A stretch of DNA of 64,000 nt from Flavobacterium gillisiae. GTDB taxonomy: Bacteria > Bacteroidota > Bacteroidia > Flavobacteriales > Flavobacteriaceae. The translations under genes were made by a program, and so were the position numbers. The notes below the pieces were generated by a model. That model saw only the letters and a list, made by a program, of their open reading frames with translations. It did not search any database and was not told the DNA's origin. Below are positions 42,819-50,644 of this stretch, one piece after another (the first letter of the stretch is position 1; each line of letters begins with the position of its first letter). Location: the NCBI RefSeq assembly GCF_900107635.1, contig NZ_FNRD01000013.1, positions 62,001 through 126,000 on the forward strand. The letters run 5' to 3'.

Positions 42819-43174
42819 AAAAATTATTTTCCCTTTTAGCTTTAGTAATGCTTTTTAGTTGTGCTAAAGAATCCCCTTTTGAAAAAAGTATTTCTGAACA
42901 TGTTAAAACAAATTTTAAAGACCCAGCAAGTTATGAAAAAATTTCAATTGAGATTTTAGACACTGTAACGGTAGAGAAAAAAATAAAAGTTTATGAATCA
43001 AAGGGAATGACACACGAACAATTTGACAATGAGCCAAAGGATAAATTTCTGTACTATACAATAAGTCATAAATACCGAGCAAATAATTCGTATGGTGCGA
43101 AAGAGTTATACAATGACATTGTATCTATGGATAAAGACTATAAAATAACAGGAAGTCACGCAGTAGAAGAATAA
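42815..43174 (+). CDS. Small lipoprotein of unknown function
   Basis: A 119-residue lipoprotein (lipobox in LVMLFSCAKE, cysteine at residue 16). The remainder is polar with a central KNFKDPASYEKISIEILDTV-like block (TNFKDPASYEKISIEIL). Similar short lipoproteins occur in Bacteroidota but I know no function. It lies inside the integrated element behind the polymerase-like gene, so it is accessory cargo. Confidence 0.7.
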   Translation: MKKLFSLLALVMLFSCAKESPFEKSISEHVKTNFKDPASYEKISIEILDTVTVEKKIKVYESKGMTHEQFDNEPKDKFLYYTISHKYRANNSYGAKELYNDIVSMDKDYKITGSHAVEE

Positions 43175-43239
43175 TTTTAAAAAAAAAAGTAAATCAAAAA
43201 AACTAACCTAAACAGAATACCTTTTATTTGATTTAAAAT

Positions 43240-43259
43240 ATCACTAAAAGTGGGTGTTG
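43240..43259 (+). promoter_or_regulatory. Conserved leader motif, second copy
   Basis: ATCACTAAAAGTGGGTGTTG matches 36776-36795 in 18 of 20 bases and contains the inverted repeat CACT-AAA-AGTG. It is 49 nt before the ATG of the next gene. A regulator site or promoter-linked motif is likely. Confidence 0.4.
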
Positions 43260-43308
43260 TTTTATTTAGGGTTAAGTTGTTTATTGTATAGAATTAAAAA
43301 TTGAAATT

Positions 43309-43947
43309 ATGAAAAAAACAGCATTAATATTGTTGCTTATTACTGGATTAATAAACGCACAAGAATTTACAAACGAAGCTAAGAGTATAACGGGAGTCTT
43401 TGAGGCAAAAGATAAGACAAAATCTGAAATATTCTCATCAGTTAATAAATGGATTGCGATAAATTATAATTCCTCAAAGAATGTCATTCAAATGAATGAT
43501 TTGGAATCAGGCACTATAATTATAAAAGGAATTAATGAGGTTCAGCAAAAAAGTTCTACAAAAATCCTATGTCCTAATATGAAGAATATTCCAGAATATT
43601 CCACTGTAAAATACAACCACACGATAGAAATAAACATTAAAGACAATAAATACAGAGTAATTTATACTTTGGTTAATATTGCATCCGAGAAAGACTACGG
43701 CTATGATGATTTAAATTTTAGATGCGTAAACCTTAATGGCAATATAGACACCCAAGTTAATGAGTTTAATGAAGTAATGGAAAAATTTTTGAAACAAGGT
43801 TTGATTGGCGAGAAAAAAAGAGAGCTAGTTAAAGAAGCTAATAAAGAATCTTTTAAAGAGCTAAATACAAATCTTGAAAAAGAAATAAAATCAACAATGG
43901 TAAATATTGAAAATAGCATAGTATCTGTTTCTAATGATGGTTGGTAG
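43309..43947 (+). CDS. Secreted DUF4468 (TBP-like fold) protein
   Basis: A 212-residue protein with signal peptide ending INAQ (residue 18). The DUF4468 domain is seen in FTNEAKSITGVFEAKDKTKSE (first part), KWIAINYNSSKNVIQMND and HTIEINIKDNKYRVIYT. The C-terminus is a helical tail. Function unknown in the family, which is common in Bacteroidota. It is cargo of the element and has its own leader motif and terminator. Confidence 0.75.
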   Translation: MKKTALILLLITGLINAQEFTNEAKSITGVFEAKDKTKSEIFSSVNKWIAINYNSSKNVIQMNDLESGTIIIKGINEVQQKSSTKILCPNMKNIPEYSTVKYNHTIEINIKDNKYRVIYTLVNIASEKDYGYDDLNFRCVNLNGNIDTQVNEFNEVMEKFLKQGLIGEKKRELVKEANKESFKELNTNLEKEIKSTMVNIENSIVSVSNDGW

Positions 43948-43973
43948 GATTTTGGATTTAGTATAAAAAACAT

Positions 43974-44006
43974 AAAAGGCACTCCGCAATGGAATGCCTT
44001 TTTTTT
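43974..44006 (+). terminator. Rho-independent terminator
   Basis: AAAAGGCACTCC and GGAATGCCTTTT form a stem with one mismatch, followed by a T-run. It ends the DUF4468 transcript. Confidence 0.85.
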
Positions 44007-44143
44007 GTTCAAATAGTATTACACAGGCATTGTATAAAACCAATACAAATATAATCAAAAACAATGCTGTTTTAGGATTTAATAAATTATATTTATACTT
44101 CGATATTCCTTAGTAATTTAGGTTTCACAGAAAAATACAAACT

Positions 44144-44725
44144 ATGCCACGACCAGCAAATTATAATAAAACCGTTGATGATTGTCTAACAATCAGTATG
44201 ACCAAATTAAAAGAGTGGGAATATTTAAAGAGAGGTTGTAAGTCTGGAGTTATTAGCTGGAGCAGAAACGGAGACACACACTCTAAAATCAATATCGAAG
44301 TTAGTTTCTTAGAATTTGAAAAATACATTGTATTAAATTACATAGCAAGTGGAGAGCCAAAAAATTATAAAGTTAAAATTATCGAAGTTCCTTCAAACTT
44401 AGGTAAAGGATATTTGTACTATTTTAAATGCCCTGTAACACACAAACTTTGTAGAAAGCTATATTTAGATAGTGGAATGTTTTTGCATCGTACAGCGTTT
44501 AATATGATATACGAAAAGCAAACGGAATCTAAGAAATGGAGAAGCTTAACAGCCGTATTCGATAAAGCCTTTGTTCCTGATGCCGTTTATTCAGAAAGAT
44601 ATAAGAAGTACTTTAAAACGCATTACAGCGGTAAACCTACAAAGCGATATTTAAAACTTGAAAAGAGGATTAAATTAGCCGATAGTTTTCCTAGTGGTAC
44701 ATTAGAACGTTTAATGATTATGTAA
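44144..44725 (+). CDS. Zinc-ribbon-like protein of mobile elements
   Basis: A 193-residue protein. The central part YYFKCPVTHKLCRKLYLDSG, then MFLHRTAF, resembles the degenerate zinc-ribbon seen in small phage and element proteins (CPxCxxxxRKLY). Only two cysteines plus histidines remain, so metal binding is uncertain. The start MPRPANYNKTVDDC is a clear ATG. It is the last gene of the element, 86 nt before a terminator. Function unknown. Confidence 0.6.
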   Translation: MPRPANYNKTVDDCLTISMTKLKEWEYLKRGCKSGVISWSRNGDTHSKINIEVSFLEFEKYIVLNYIASGEPKNYKVKIIEVPSNLGKGYLYYFKCPVTHKLCRKLYLDSGMFLHRTAFNMIYEKQTESKKWRSLTAVFDKAFVPDAVYSERYKKYFKTHYSGKPTKRYLKLEKRIKLADSFPSGTLERLMIM

Positions 44726-44810
44726 TTCATTAAATTCATTAAATTAATTAAATAGCATAAAGTAGAGTAAAGTAGACTTGTATTAAGTAATATAAAGTAA
44801 CACAAAAAGA

Positions 44811-44844
44811 AACGCCTTAAATCATAAGAAATAAGGCGTTTTTT
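44811..44844. terminator. Terminator at the right end of the element
   Basis: AACGCCTTA and TAAGGCGTT form a 9-bp stem followed by TTTT, preceded by AAAAAG. It ends the last cargo gene and, read backwards, could stop tRNA-Leu transcription entering the element, replacing the terminator lost at 37161-37223. Confidence 0.8.
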
Positions 44845-44849
44845 GTATT

Positions 44850-44870
44850 TGTTGACTAAATGTTGACTAA
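44850..44870. repeat. Right arm-type site
   Basis: TGTTGACTAAATGTTGACTAA is identical over 21 bp to 37356-37376, in the same orientation, and is 34 nt from the right att core. Confidence 0.7.
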
Positions 44871-44904
44871 AAAAGGCGTTAAGCCAATGAAATCAATACT
44901 AATA

Positions 44905-44919
44905 GTGACCACGGTGGGA
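44905..44919. repeat. attR within tRNA-Leu 3' end
   Basis: GTGACCACGGTGGGA, identical to 37228-37242. It spans the acceptor-stem 3' strand and part of the T arm of tRNA-Leu, so the gene stays intact after integration. Confidence 0.85.
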
Positions 44920-44988
44920 TTTGAACCCACACGCCCTTGCGAGCACCAGCCCCTCAAGCTGGCAAGTCTACCGTTTCTCCACGTGGCC
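44906..44988 (-). tRNA. tRNA-Leu (anticodon GAG)
   Basis: 83 nt on the minus strand. The acceptor stem GGCCACG pairs with CGTGGTC, discriminator A; the anticodon loop is TTGAGGG within CCAGC/GCTGG; a long variable arm and GGTTCAAATCC T loop are present. No CCA is encoded. It is the insertion target of the 7.7-kb element. Confidence 0.93.
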
Positions 44989-45030
44989 TGAAAATAAAAA
45001 AGGTCAAGTAATAAATTACTCGACCTTTTG

Positions 45031-45103
45031 TGACCCGACTGGGGCTCGAACCCAGGACCCCATCATTAAAAGTGATGTGCTCTACCAACTGAGCTATCGA
45101 GTC
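45031..45103 (-). tRNA. tRNA-Lys (anticodon TTT), copy 1
   Basis: 73 nt on the minus strand. Acceptor GACTCGA pairs with TCGGGTC; anticodon stem CATCA/TGATG encloses CTTTTAA. Identical to the copy at 45146-45218; the tRNAs lie in one minus-strand cluster with tRNA-Leu. Confidence 0.95.
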
Positions 45104-45145
45104 ATTGCATTCAATTTGAAATATTAGGTGTTGATCACTTAATTG

Positions 45146-45218
45146 TGACCCGACTGGGGCTCGAACCCAGGACCCCATCATTAAAAGTGATGTGCTCTAC
45201 CAACTGAGCTATCGAGTC
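45146..45218 (-). tRNA. tRNA-Lys (anticodon TTT), copy 2
   Basis: 73 nt, identical to the gene at 45031-45103 and separated from it by 42 nt. It is the first gene of the minus-strand tRNA cluster. Confidence 0.95.
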
Positions 45219-45347
45219 TTGTATTTCATTGCTTGAATGCGGGTGCAAATATAAGGACTTTATTTGATGTTTTCCAAAGTTTTTTGCTTTAAATTTGTCT
45301 TTTTTTAACAATAAATTTTAACGTCTTAGTTTACAAGGTTTTATTCT

Positions 45348-45866
45348 ATGAAGAAAATTATATTATTAGGTTATATGGGTTGCGGTAAGTCAACAATCGC
45401 TAAAACACTAGCGAAAATCAATGGGCAACCATTTGTCGATTTGGATACATATATTGAAAAAAAAGCGGGTTTGACTATAAATGCTATTTTTGAACAGCAC
45501 GGAGAAATCAAATTTAGGAAGATGGAGCATGAAGCGTTTGTTGAATTATTAGACGCTCCCGGGCAAATGATAATTGGTCTTGGTGGCGGAACTCCCTGTT
45601 ATGCGAATAACCATGAGTTGTTAAATCGGGATGATGTAGTTTCTATATATCTGAAAGCGTCAATTGAGACCTTATTCAATCGACTTGTCGTTAATAAAAG
45701 CAAAAGACCCCTTATCGCCAATAAAAATGAAGAGGAGATGAAGGAGTTTATTGCTGTGCATCTTTTTGAAAGAAGCTATTATTACAATCAGGCGCAACAT
45801 AAAGTTACTGTAGATGATAAAACTGTCGATCAAACAGTTCTGGATATTGTTGCGATTTTAGCTTAA
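45348..45866 (+). CDS. aroK: Shikimate kinase
   Basis: A 172-residue kinase phosphorylating shikimate in chorismate synthesis. Walker A is LLGYMGCGKSTIAKTLA, substrate-binding residues lie in FVDLDTYIEKKAG and KFRKMEHEAF, and GLGGGTPCY is the conserved glycine loop; KRPLI follows in the lid region. Its 3' end overlaps the convergent phosphoribosyltransferase gene by 9 nt. Confidence 0.93.
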   Translation: MKKIILLGYMGCGKSTIAKTLAKINGQPFVDLDTYIEKKAGLTINAIFEQHGEIKFRKMEHEAFVELLDAPGQMIIGLGGGTPCYANNHELLNRDDVVSIYLKASIETLFNRLVVNKSKRPLIANKNEEEMKEFIAVHLFERSYYYNQAQHKVTVDDKTVDQTVLDIVAILA

Positions 45867-46358
45867 ATAGGCATAACTATTTTCGTTTTCATCAAAAACA
45901 ACCTGAACGTGCTCTAGTAGAGACGTGGATAGAGAGATTCCTTTGAAATCAGCCTTTACTGGATACTTCTTATGATTTCGGTCTACTAGAACTGCTGTTT
46001 TGAATTTTTTCAAGGGAACGTCTAAAAAGTGTCTTATGGCGTAGATTAAGGTCGTGCCCGAGCTTAGGACGTCATCGACAAGGATTAGGCCCTTGTTTGC
46101 GTATTCTTCTTTTGTCAAAGAAGTGTGTATAGGTAATTCTGGGTTGACCTTGTTGATTTTAACTTCGCATAGCGAAACTTTTAAGGTCGCAATGTTTTGT
46201 AGTTCTTTGGCGATTTTTTCTGCAAAAACGAATCCATTGCTTGCTATCCCTGCAAGAACAACTTCATCTTCATCGACAAAGGTCTCATAGATCTGGTAGG
46301 CTATTCTTTTTATTTTATGTTCAATTTCTTGATTCGTTAAAATGATATTTTTGCTCAT
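45858..46358 (-). CDS. Phosphoribosyltransferase (PyrR-like)
   Basis: A 166-residue type I PRTase. The PRPP motif is LILVDDVLSSGTTL and the PPi loop region LAGIASNGFVFAEK. Length and the sequence VDRNHKKYPVKADFKGIS near the C-terminus resemble PyrR-type proteins, but whether it is a regulator of pyrimidine genes or an enzyme is unclear. Tail-to-tail overlap with aroK. Confidence 0.82.
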   Translation of the reverse strand: MSKNIILTNQEIEHKIKRIAYQIYETFVDEDEVVLAGIASNGFVFAEKIAKELQNIATLKVSLCEVKINKVNPELPIHTSLTKEEYANKGLILVDDVLSSGTTLIYAIRHFLDVPLKKFKTAVLVDRNHKKYPVKADFKGISLSTSLLEHVQVVFDENENSYAYLS

Positions 46359-46403
46359 TTTTTTAGTTTAAAGTTTAGTTTTTGAAGAGTAATAGCGTTA
46401 AGA

Positions 46404-46796
46404 CTAGTCCTCTTGCTCTTCGTCGGTTTTGATTTCATTTCCAAACTCATCAATATCCCTTCTGTCTTTCTTGGTAGGTCTTCCGGTACCATTTTTTCGA
46501 TAGTGCTCCTTTGATAATTTCAACAGTTCTAGATGCTGGTAGGCTTCGGCTGGAGTATCATTTCTTCGATACATATCAACCAGTTTCGCACCTAAACGGC
46601 TTTCTGGAATATCTAAAACCGTAATGATTTGTGTAATCTGGTCTTTTCTGAACGTGATTTTATCAGTAGGAAAAACCTCCTTTGATGGTTTTGCTACAAG
46701 TCCATTTACAGTAACATGATTTTTTTTACATGCTTCTGTTACCATATTTCTAGTCTTGTAATATCGGACACACCATAAATATTTATCTATTCTCAT
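46404..46796 (-). CDS. S4-domain RNA-binding protein (Hsp15-like)
   Basis: About 130 residues from the ATG at 46796 (MRIDKYLWCVRYYKTRNMVT), which is the typical S4 start; an in-frame ATG at 46841 adds 15 poorly matching residues. The S4 motif continues as EACKKNHVTVNGLVAKPSKEV. The C-terminus is basic then acidic (EEQED). Hsp15-type proteins bind stalled 50S subunits. Single gene upstream of the PRTase. Confidence 0.87.
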   Translation of the reverse strand: MRIDKYLWCVRYYKTRNMVTEACKKNHVTVNGLVAKPSKEVFPTDKITFRKDQITQIITVLDIPESRLGAKLVDMYRRNDTPAEAYQHLELLKLSKEHYRKNGTGRPTKKDRRDIDEFGNEIKTDEEQED

Positions 46797-46874
46797 AAAA
46801 ATTCTAAAATCAGAGTTAAATTGTTTACAAAAATCAATCAATATTGTATCTTGCGCACTTAAAAATCAGCTATA

Positions 46875-47855
46875 ATGAACAAATTTAAGTATTATTTTAT
46901 TTTATCAATTACAACCCTCTCTTTATTTTCATGTTCGAAGAATGATACTACTGAAATTACACCTCCTAGAGACTACGCAGTACAATATGCTACTGATATT
47001 ACTGATATTGAAGAATATTTGAATACCTATTATATAACGGTTTCAGATAAGCCTGGTTCTTCTGATGATCAGGATGTGGTATTTACTAAGATTCCTGTTG
47101 GAGGAACTCAACCTTCCGTAATGTCTTATAAAGGCAAAACAACTTTTCCTAAATTGCTAAGTAGAGATGTATCTTTGCACGATATTACTTATAAATTATA
47201 TTATTTAGTACTAAGAGAAGGAACTGGTACTGCGCCTTGTAATGTAGATGCCGTTTTAGCATCTTATAAAGGTGATTATTTAGAGCAAACATTGGCATCA
47301 AGCGTTACTACATTAACCGCGACGCAGTTTGAAGAAGTGAAGTACCCTCAACAAATGTTAAGTTTGTATAGCGTTATTGCTGGCTGGAGCGAGATTTTCC
47401 CACAGTTCAAAACGGGAACTTACACTACAAAAGCAGATGGAACAGTAGCGTATAATGATTTTGGGGCAGGGATTATGTTTATTCCTTCAGGATTAGGATA
47501 TTTTGCCTCTGGAAGTGCTGCTATTCCACCTTATGCACCTTTAGTTTTTAGCTTTAAGCTATATGAGTTACAGCGATTGGATCAGGATGGTGATGGTATA
47601 CCATCATACTTGGAGGATTTAAATGGAGATGGTTATATGAGAATTTTAGCCACTGGTGTTGTGAATCCTGATGATACTGATGGCGATGGGATTCCTAACT
47701 TTTTTGATGTCGATGATGATGCAGATGGTTACGGTACAAGAATCGAAATTACAAATAATGGTGTTGTTTATCCTTTTGCTGCTATTCCAAGTTGTGATGG
47801 TAATACAAGTAACACGGCAAGAATTAAAAGGCATTTAGATAAAACCTGTCATTAA
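46875..47855 (+). CDS. FKBP-like lipoprotein with calcium-type repeats
   Basis: A 326-residue lipoprotein (lipobox in LSLFSCSKN, cysteine at residue 20). An FKBP-type peptidyl-prolyl isomerase-like region spans about residues 120-235 (ASYKGDYLE, EIFPQFKTGTY, IMFIPSGLGYF). It is followed by Asp-rich repeats DQDGDGIPSYLEDLNGDG and DDTDGDGIPNFFDVDDDADG, the type-3-repeat pattern that binds calcium. Surface or periplasmic folding helper is likely. Confidence 0.8.
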   Translation: MNKFKYYFILSITTLSLFSCSKNDTTEITPPRDYAVQYATDITDIEEYLNTYYITVSDKPGSSDDQDVVFTKIPVGGTQPSVMSYKGKTTFPKLLSRDVSLHDITYKLYYLVLREGTGTAPCNVDAVLASYKGDYLEQTLASSVTTLTATQFEEVKYPQQMLSLYSVIAGWSEIFPQFKTGTYTTKADGTVAYNDFGAGIMFIPSGLGYFASGSAAIPPYAPLVFSFKLYELQRLDQDGDGIPSYLEDLNGDGYMRILATGVVNPDDTDGDGIPNFFDVDDDADGYGTRIEITNNGVVYPFAAIPSCDGNTSNTARIKRHLDKTCH

Positions 47856-47874
47856 TTAAGTATACACTGAAAAC

Positions 47875-47911
47875 AAAAAAATCCCATTCTAAGCGAATGG
47901 GATTTTTTTTT
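47875..47911. terminator. Bidirectional terminator
   Basis: AAAAAATCCCATTC and GAATGGGATTTTTTTT form a strong stem with a 5-nt loop between two convergent genes. Confidence 0.9.
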
Positions 47912-47926
47912 GGATATGTATGTGAA

Positions 47927-48880
47927 TTATTTTCTTTTAATAACTCTTTCTACAGCTTCAACAATTGCTTGATTGTTTAACTTGTATTTTTCCATTAATT
48001 GTTCAGGTGTTCCTGATTCTCCAAAGCTGTCATTAACCGCAACAAACTCTTGTGGAGCAGGATTGTTCAATGCTAATACTCTTGATATGCTTTCGCCAAG
48101 ACCACCAAGGATATTGTGCTCTTCGGCAGTAACGATACATTTTGTTTTAGCCAAAGATTTCAGAATTGCTTCTTCGTCCAATGGTTTGATCGTATGTATA
48201 TTGATTACTTCCGCAGAAATTCCTTTTGCTTCTAGTGCTTCAGCAGCAATAAGTGCTTCCCAAACTAAATGTCCAGTCGCTACGATTGTTACGTCAGCTC
48301 CTTCGCTAAGTAGGATTGCTTTTCCAATAACAAATGGCTCGTCAGCTGGCATGAAGTTAGGCACTACTGGACGTCCAAAACGTAAGTAAGCTGGTCCGTG
48401 ATGATCAGCAAGTGCTAATGTAGCCGCTTTAGTTTGATTGTAATCGCAAGTATTGATTACAGTCATTCCTGGTAACATTTTCATTAATCCTATATCTTCA
48501 AGAATTTGGTGTGTTGCACCATCTTCACCTAAAGTTAAACCTGCGTGTGAAGCACAGATTTTTACGTTTTTCTCAGAGTAAGCTACTGATTGGCGAATTT
48601 GGTCATATACTCTTCCTGTAGAAAAGTTAGCAAAAGTTCCTGTGAATGGAATTTTACCTCCAATAGTTAATCCAGCTGCAATTCCAATCATGTTTGCTTC
48701 AGCAATTCCAATTTGGAAAAAACGCTCTGGGTGATTTTTCTTGAAATCGTCAAATTTTAACGACCCAATTAAATCAGCACAAAGTGCAACTACGTTTTCA
48801 TTCTTTTGACCTAATTCAGTCATTCCCGCTCCAAAACCTGAACGAGTATCTTTACTTCCTGTATTTGTATATTTTTTCAT
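47927..48880 (-). CDS. Transketolase, C-terminal subunit
   Basis: A 317-residue half-enzyme containing the pyrimidine-binding and C-terminal domains of transketolase. GIAEANMIGIAAGLTIGGK has the catalytic-type Glu; TFANFSTGRVYDQIRQS and PAYLRFGRP follow, then HIVTAEEHNILGGLGES-like TAEEHNILGGLGES in the last domain. With the N-terminal subunit 35 nt upstream it forms a thiamine-diphosphate enzyme of the pentose phosphate pathway. Confidence 0.93.
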   Translation of the reverse strand: MKKYTNTGSKDTRSGFGAGMTELGQKNENVVALCADLIGSLKFDDFKKNHPERFFQIGIAEANMIGIAAGLTIGGKIPFTGTFANFSTGRVYDQIRQSVAYSEKNVKICASHAGLTLGEDGATHQILEDIGLMKMLPGMTVINTCDYNQTKAATLALADHHGPAYLRFGRPVVPNFMPADEPFVIGKAILLSEGADVTIVATGHLVWEALIAAEALEAKGISAEVINIHTIKPLDEEAILKSLAKTKCIVTAEEHNILGGLGESISRVLALNNPAPQEFVAVNDSFGESGTPEQLMEKYKLNNQAIVEAVERVIKRK

Positions 48881-48915
48881 TTTATGCTGAATTTATTTCA
48901 GTATCTTTTTACTTA

Positions 48916-49764
48916 TTAGTAATCACCTAAGGTTTCTGGATTTTGAGCAAATGCAGTTTCTAGTTGTGCATCATTAGGTGCTTTACCATGCCATGCATGA
49001 GTATGCATCATAAAGTCAACTCCATTACCCATCTCAGTATGCAATAGCACACAAACTGGTTTTCCTTTTCCTGTTCTAGATTTTGCTTCTGTCATTCCTG
49101 CGATAATTGCTTCGATGCTGTTACCTTCTTTGATATCAATAACATCCCAGTCAAAAGCTTCAAATTTAGCACGGATACTTCCCATTGCTAATACTTCGTC
49201 TGTTGTTCCATCAATTTGTTTTCCGTTTAAATCGATTGTAGCAATAAGGTTGTCTACTTTTTTTGCAGATGCATACATGATTGCTTCCCAGTTTTGACCT
49301 TCTTGCAATTCACCATCACCATGAAGGGTGTAAACTAAATGATTGTCATTGTTCAGTTTTTTAGCTTGAGCAGCTCCAATACCTACAGACATACCTTGTC
49401 CAAGAGAACCAGATGCAATTCTAACTCCTGGTAAACCGTCGTGAGTAGTTGGGTGTCCTTGTAGTCTTGAATTGATTAGACGGAAAGTAGCTAATTCCGA
49501 AACTGGAAAATAACCACTTCTTGCCAAAACGCTGTAGAAAACTGGTGAGATATGTCCGTTAGAAAGGAAGAAAAGATCTTCTCCAATTCCGTCCATATCA
49601 AAACCTTCTTTGCGGTCCATTAGGTTTTGGTATAATGTTACCATAAATTCTGTACAACCAAGTGATCCACCTGGATGACCTGAGTTGACTGCATGTACCA
49701 TTCGAAGGATATCTCTTCTGACTTGGATAGTTAAATCCTTTAATTGTTGTGTGTTAGGCTTCAT
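48916..49764 (-). CDS. Transketolase, N-terminal subunit
   Basis: A 282-residue half-enzyme with the pyrophosphate-binding domain. HAVNSGHPGGSLGCTEFM, LQGHPTTHDGLPGV and LHGDGELQEGQNWEAIMYA (the GDG...N thiamine-diphosphate motif) are clear; HGKAPNDAQLE lies near the C-terminus. Split transketolases are common in Bacteroidota and archaea. First gene of the pair. Confidence 0.93.
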   Translation of the reverse strand: MKPNTQQLKDLTIQVRRDILRMVHAVNSGHPGGSLGCTEFMVTLYQNLMDRKEGFDMDGIGEDLFFLSNGHISPVFYSVLARSGYFPVSELATFRLINSRLQGHPTTHDGLPGVRIASGSLGQGMSVGIGAAQAKKLNNDNHLVYTLHGDGELQEGQNWEAIMYASAKKVDNLIATIDLNGKQIDGTTDEVLAMGSIRAKFEAFDWDVIDIKEGNSIEAIIAGMTEAKSRTGKGKPVCVLLHTEMGNGVDFMMHTHAWHGKAPNDAQLETAFAQNPETLGDY

Positions 49765-49972
49765 TTTGTGTGTAAAAGTTAAACTGTGCCAAAGGTAATT
49801 TTTATTTTGCCGTAAGACAAATGATTTTTGATTTTGTTATTAGGGCTATTTGTGGCACAATTGACAAGGAATAAAGGCTGCAGCAGTATTTATTTAAGGA
49901 TTTCCTTTTTACAGGTTGATCCTTTTTACAATTGGTTTTTTTAATTGATTCAGTAATTATTATCTTGCGAAC

Positions 49973-50554
49973 ATGTATGAACAATTAGCAAAAAGCATTG
50001 GAGATAAAGTAACACTAACCGAGGCCGATTTTGAGGTGTGTAAGACTTTTTTTATTCCAAAAAAAATACGAAAGAAGCAGACTTTGCTGTTAGAAGGCGA
50101 TGTTTGTACCTATAACGCTTTTATTGAAAAAGGAATTTTACGTTCCTATACTACCGATGAAAAAGGACAGGAACACATTATGCAGTTTGCTTTTGAAGGC
50201 TGGTGGATTACTGATTTATCGAGCTTTTTAATGGGGGTGCATTCCACCTTTACGATTGAAGCTATTGAAGATTCAGAACTGTTGTTGTTAACAGCGACTG
50301 CAAGGGAGGAATTAATGGATGCACTGCCGGTTTTTGAACGCTACCAAAGGCTTTTGTTGCAAAATGCCTATATCGCCTTGCAGACAAGAGTCAACTCCGC
50401 ACTAACAGCCACCGCTGAAGAAAAGTATACAAAACTCACTATCTCTTATCCTGATATCATTGCGCGTGTACCCCAGCACATGATTGCATCCTACCTTGGT
50501 CTTACTCCAGAAACACTAAGCCGGGTGCGAAAACAAATCAATCTTCGAAAATAA
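49973..50554 (+). CDS. Crp/Fnr-family transcriptional regulator
   Basis: A 193-residue regulator. Residues about 15-115 are a cyclic-nucleotide-binding-type barrel (LLLEGDVCTYNAFIEKGILRS in part), followed by a helix and a winged-helix ending VPQHMIASYLGLTPETLSRV. Only two cysteines are present, so the four-Cys Fe-S cluster of FNR is absent; the signal is unknown. A perfect TTGAT-N4-ATCAA site lies right after its stop, and another 5-4-5 palindrome precedes the rhodanese operon. Confidence 0.9.
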   Translation: MYEQLAKSIGDKVTLTEADFEVCKTFFIPKKIRKKQTLLLEGDVCTYNAFIEKGILRSYTTDEKGQEHIMQFAFEGWWITDLSSFLMGVHSTFTIEAIEDSELLLLTATAREELMDALPVFERYQRLLLQNAYIALQTRVNSALTATAEEKYTKLTISYPDIIARVPQHMIASYLGLTPETLSRVRKQINLRK

Positions 50555-50556
50555 AA

Positions 50557-50570
50557 TTGATTTAGATCAA
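50557..50570. promoter_or_regulatory. Crp/Fnr-type box TTGAT-N4-ATCAA
   Basis: TTGATTTAGATCAA is a perfect match to the FNR-style consensus. It is 2 nt after the regulator's stop and 46 nt before the -7 element of the next gene, centred near -67 from the expected start of transcription. Confidence 0.6.
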
Positions 50571-50616
50571 TGGTATTTCTTGTTCTAACTCAATGGAAAT
50601 AAGCTGTTTCTTACTG

Positions 50617-50624
50617 TAGTTTTG
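50617..50624 (+). promoter_or_regulatory. -7 element TAGTTTTG
   Basis: Matches TAnnTTTG, 20 nt before the ATG at 50645. Confidence 0.5.
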
Positions 50625-50644
50625 CAATAGTAAAAACAAGGACA

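Larger units (their letters stand above)
37228..44919. mobile_element. Integrative element inserted in tRNA-Leu(GAG)
   Basis: Bounded by a 15-bp direct repeat, GTGACCACGGTGGGA, at 37228-37242 and 44905-44919; the right copy is the 3' end of tRNA-Leu. Cargo in order: tyrosine integrase, unknown 318-residue protein, HTH/excisionase-like protein, small HTH-like protein, polymerase-like 796-residue protein, two small lipoprotein/secreted genes, and a zinc-finger-like protein. There is no relaxase, capsid, toxin or recognised defence gene. Size 7.7 kb fits a small integrative element or satellite. Confidence 0.88.

Noticed and set aside
37228..44919. Prophage
   Set aside because: No capsid, tail, terminase or lysis gene; only integration and replication-like genes.
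37228..44919. Defence island
   Set aside because: No nuclease, toxin, kinase or sensor motif of a known defence family was seen among the cargo.
44921..45127. Open frames across the tRNA cluster on both strands
   Set aside because: They are translations of tRNA genes.
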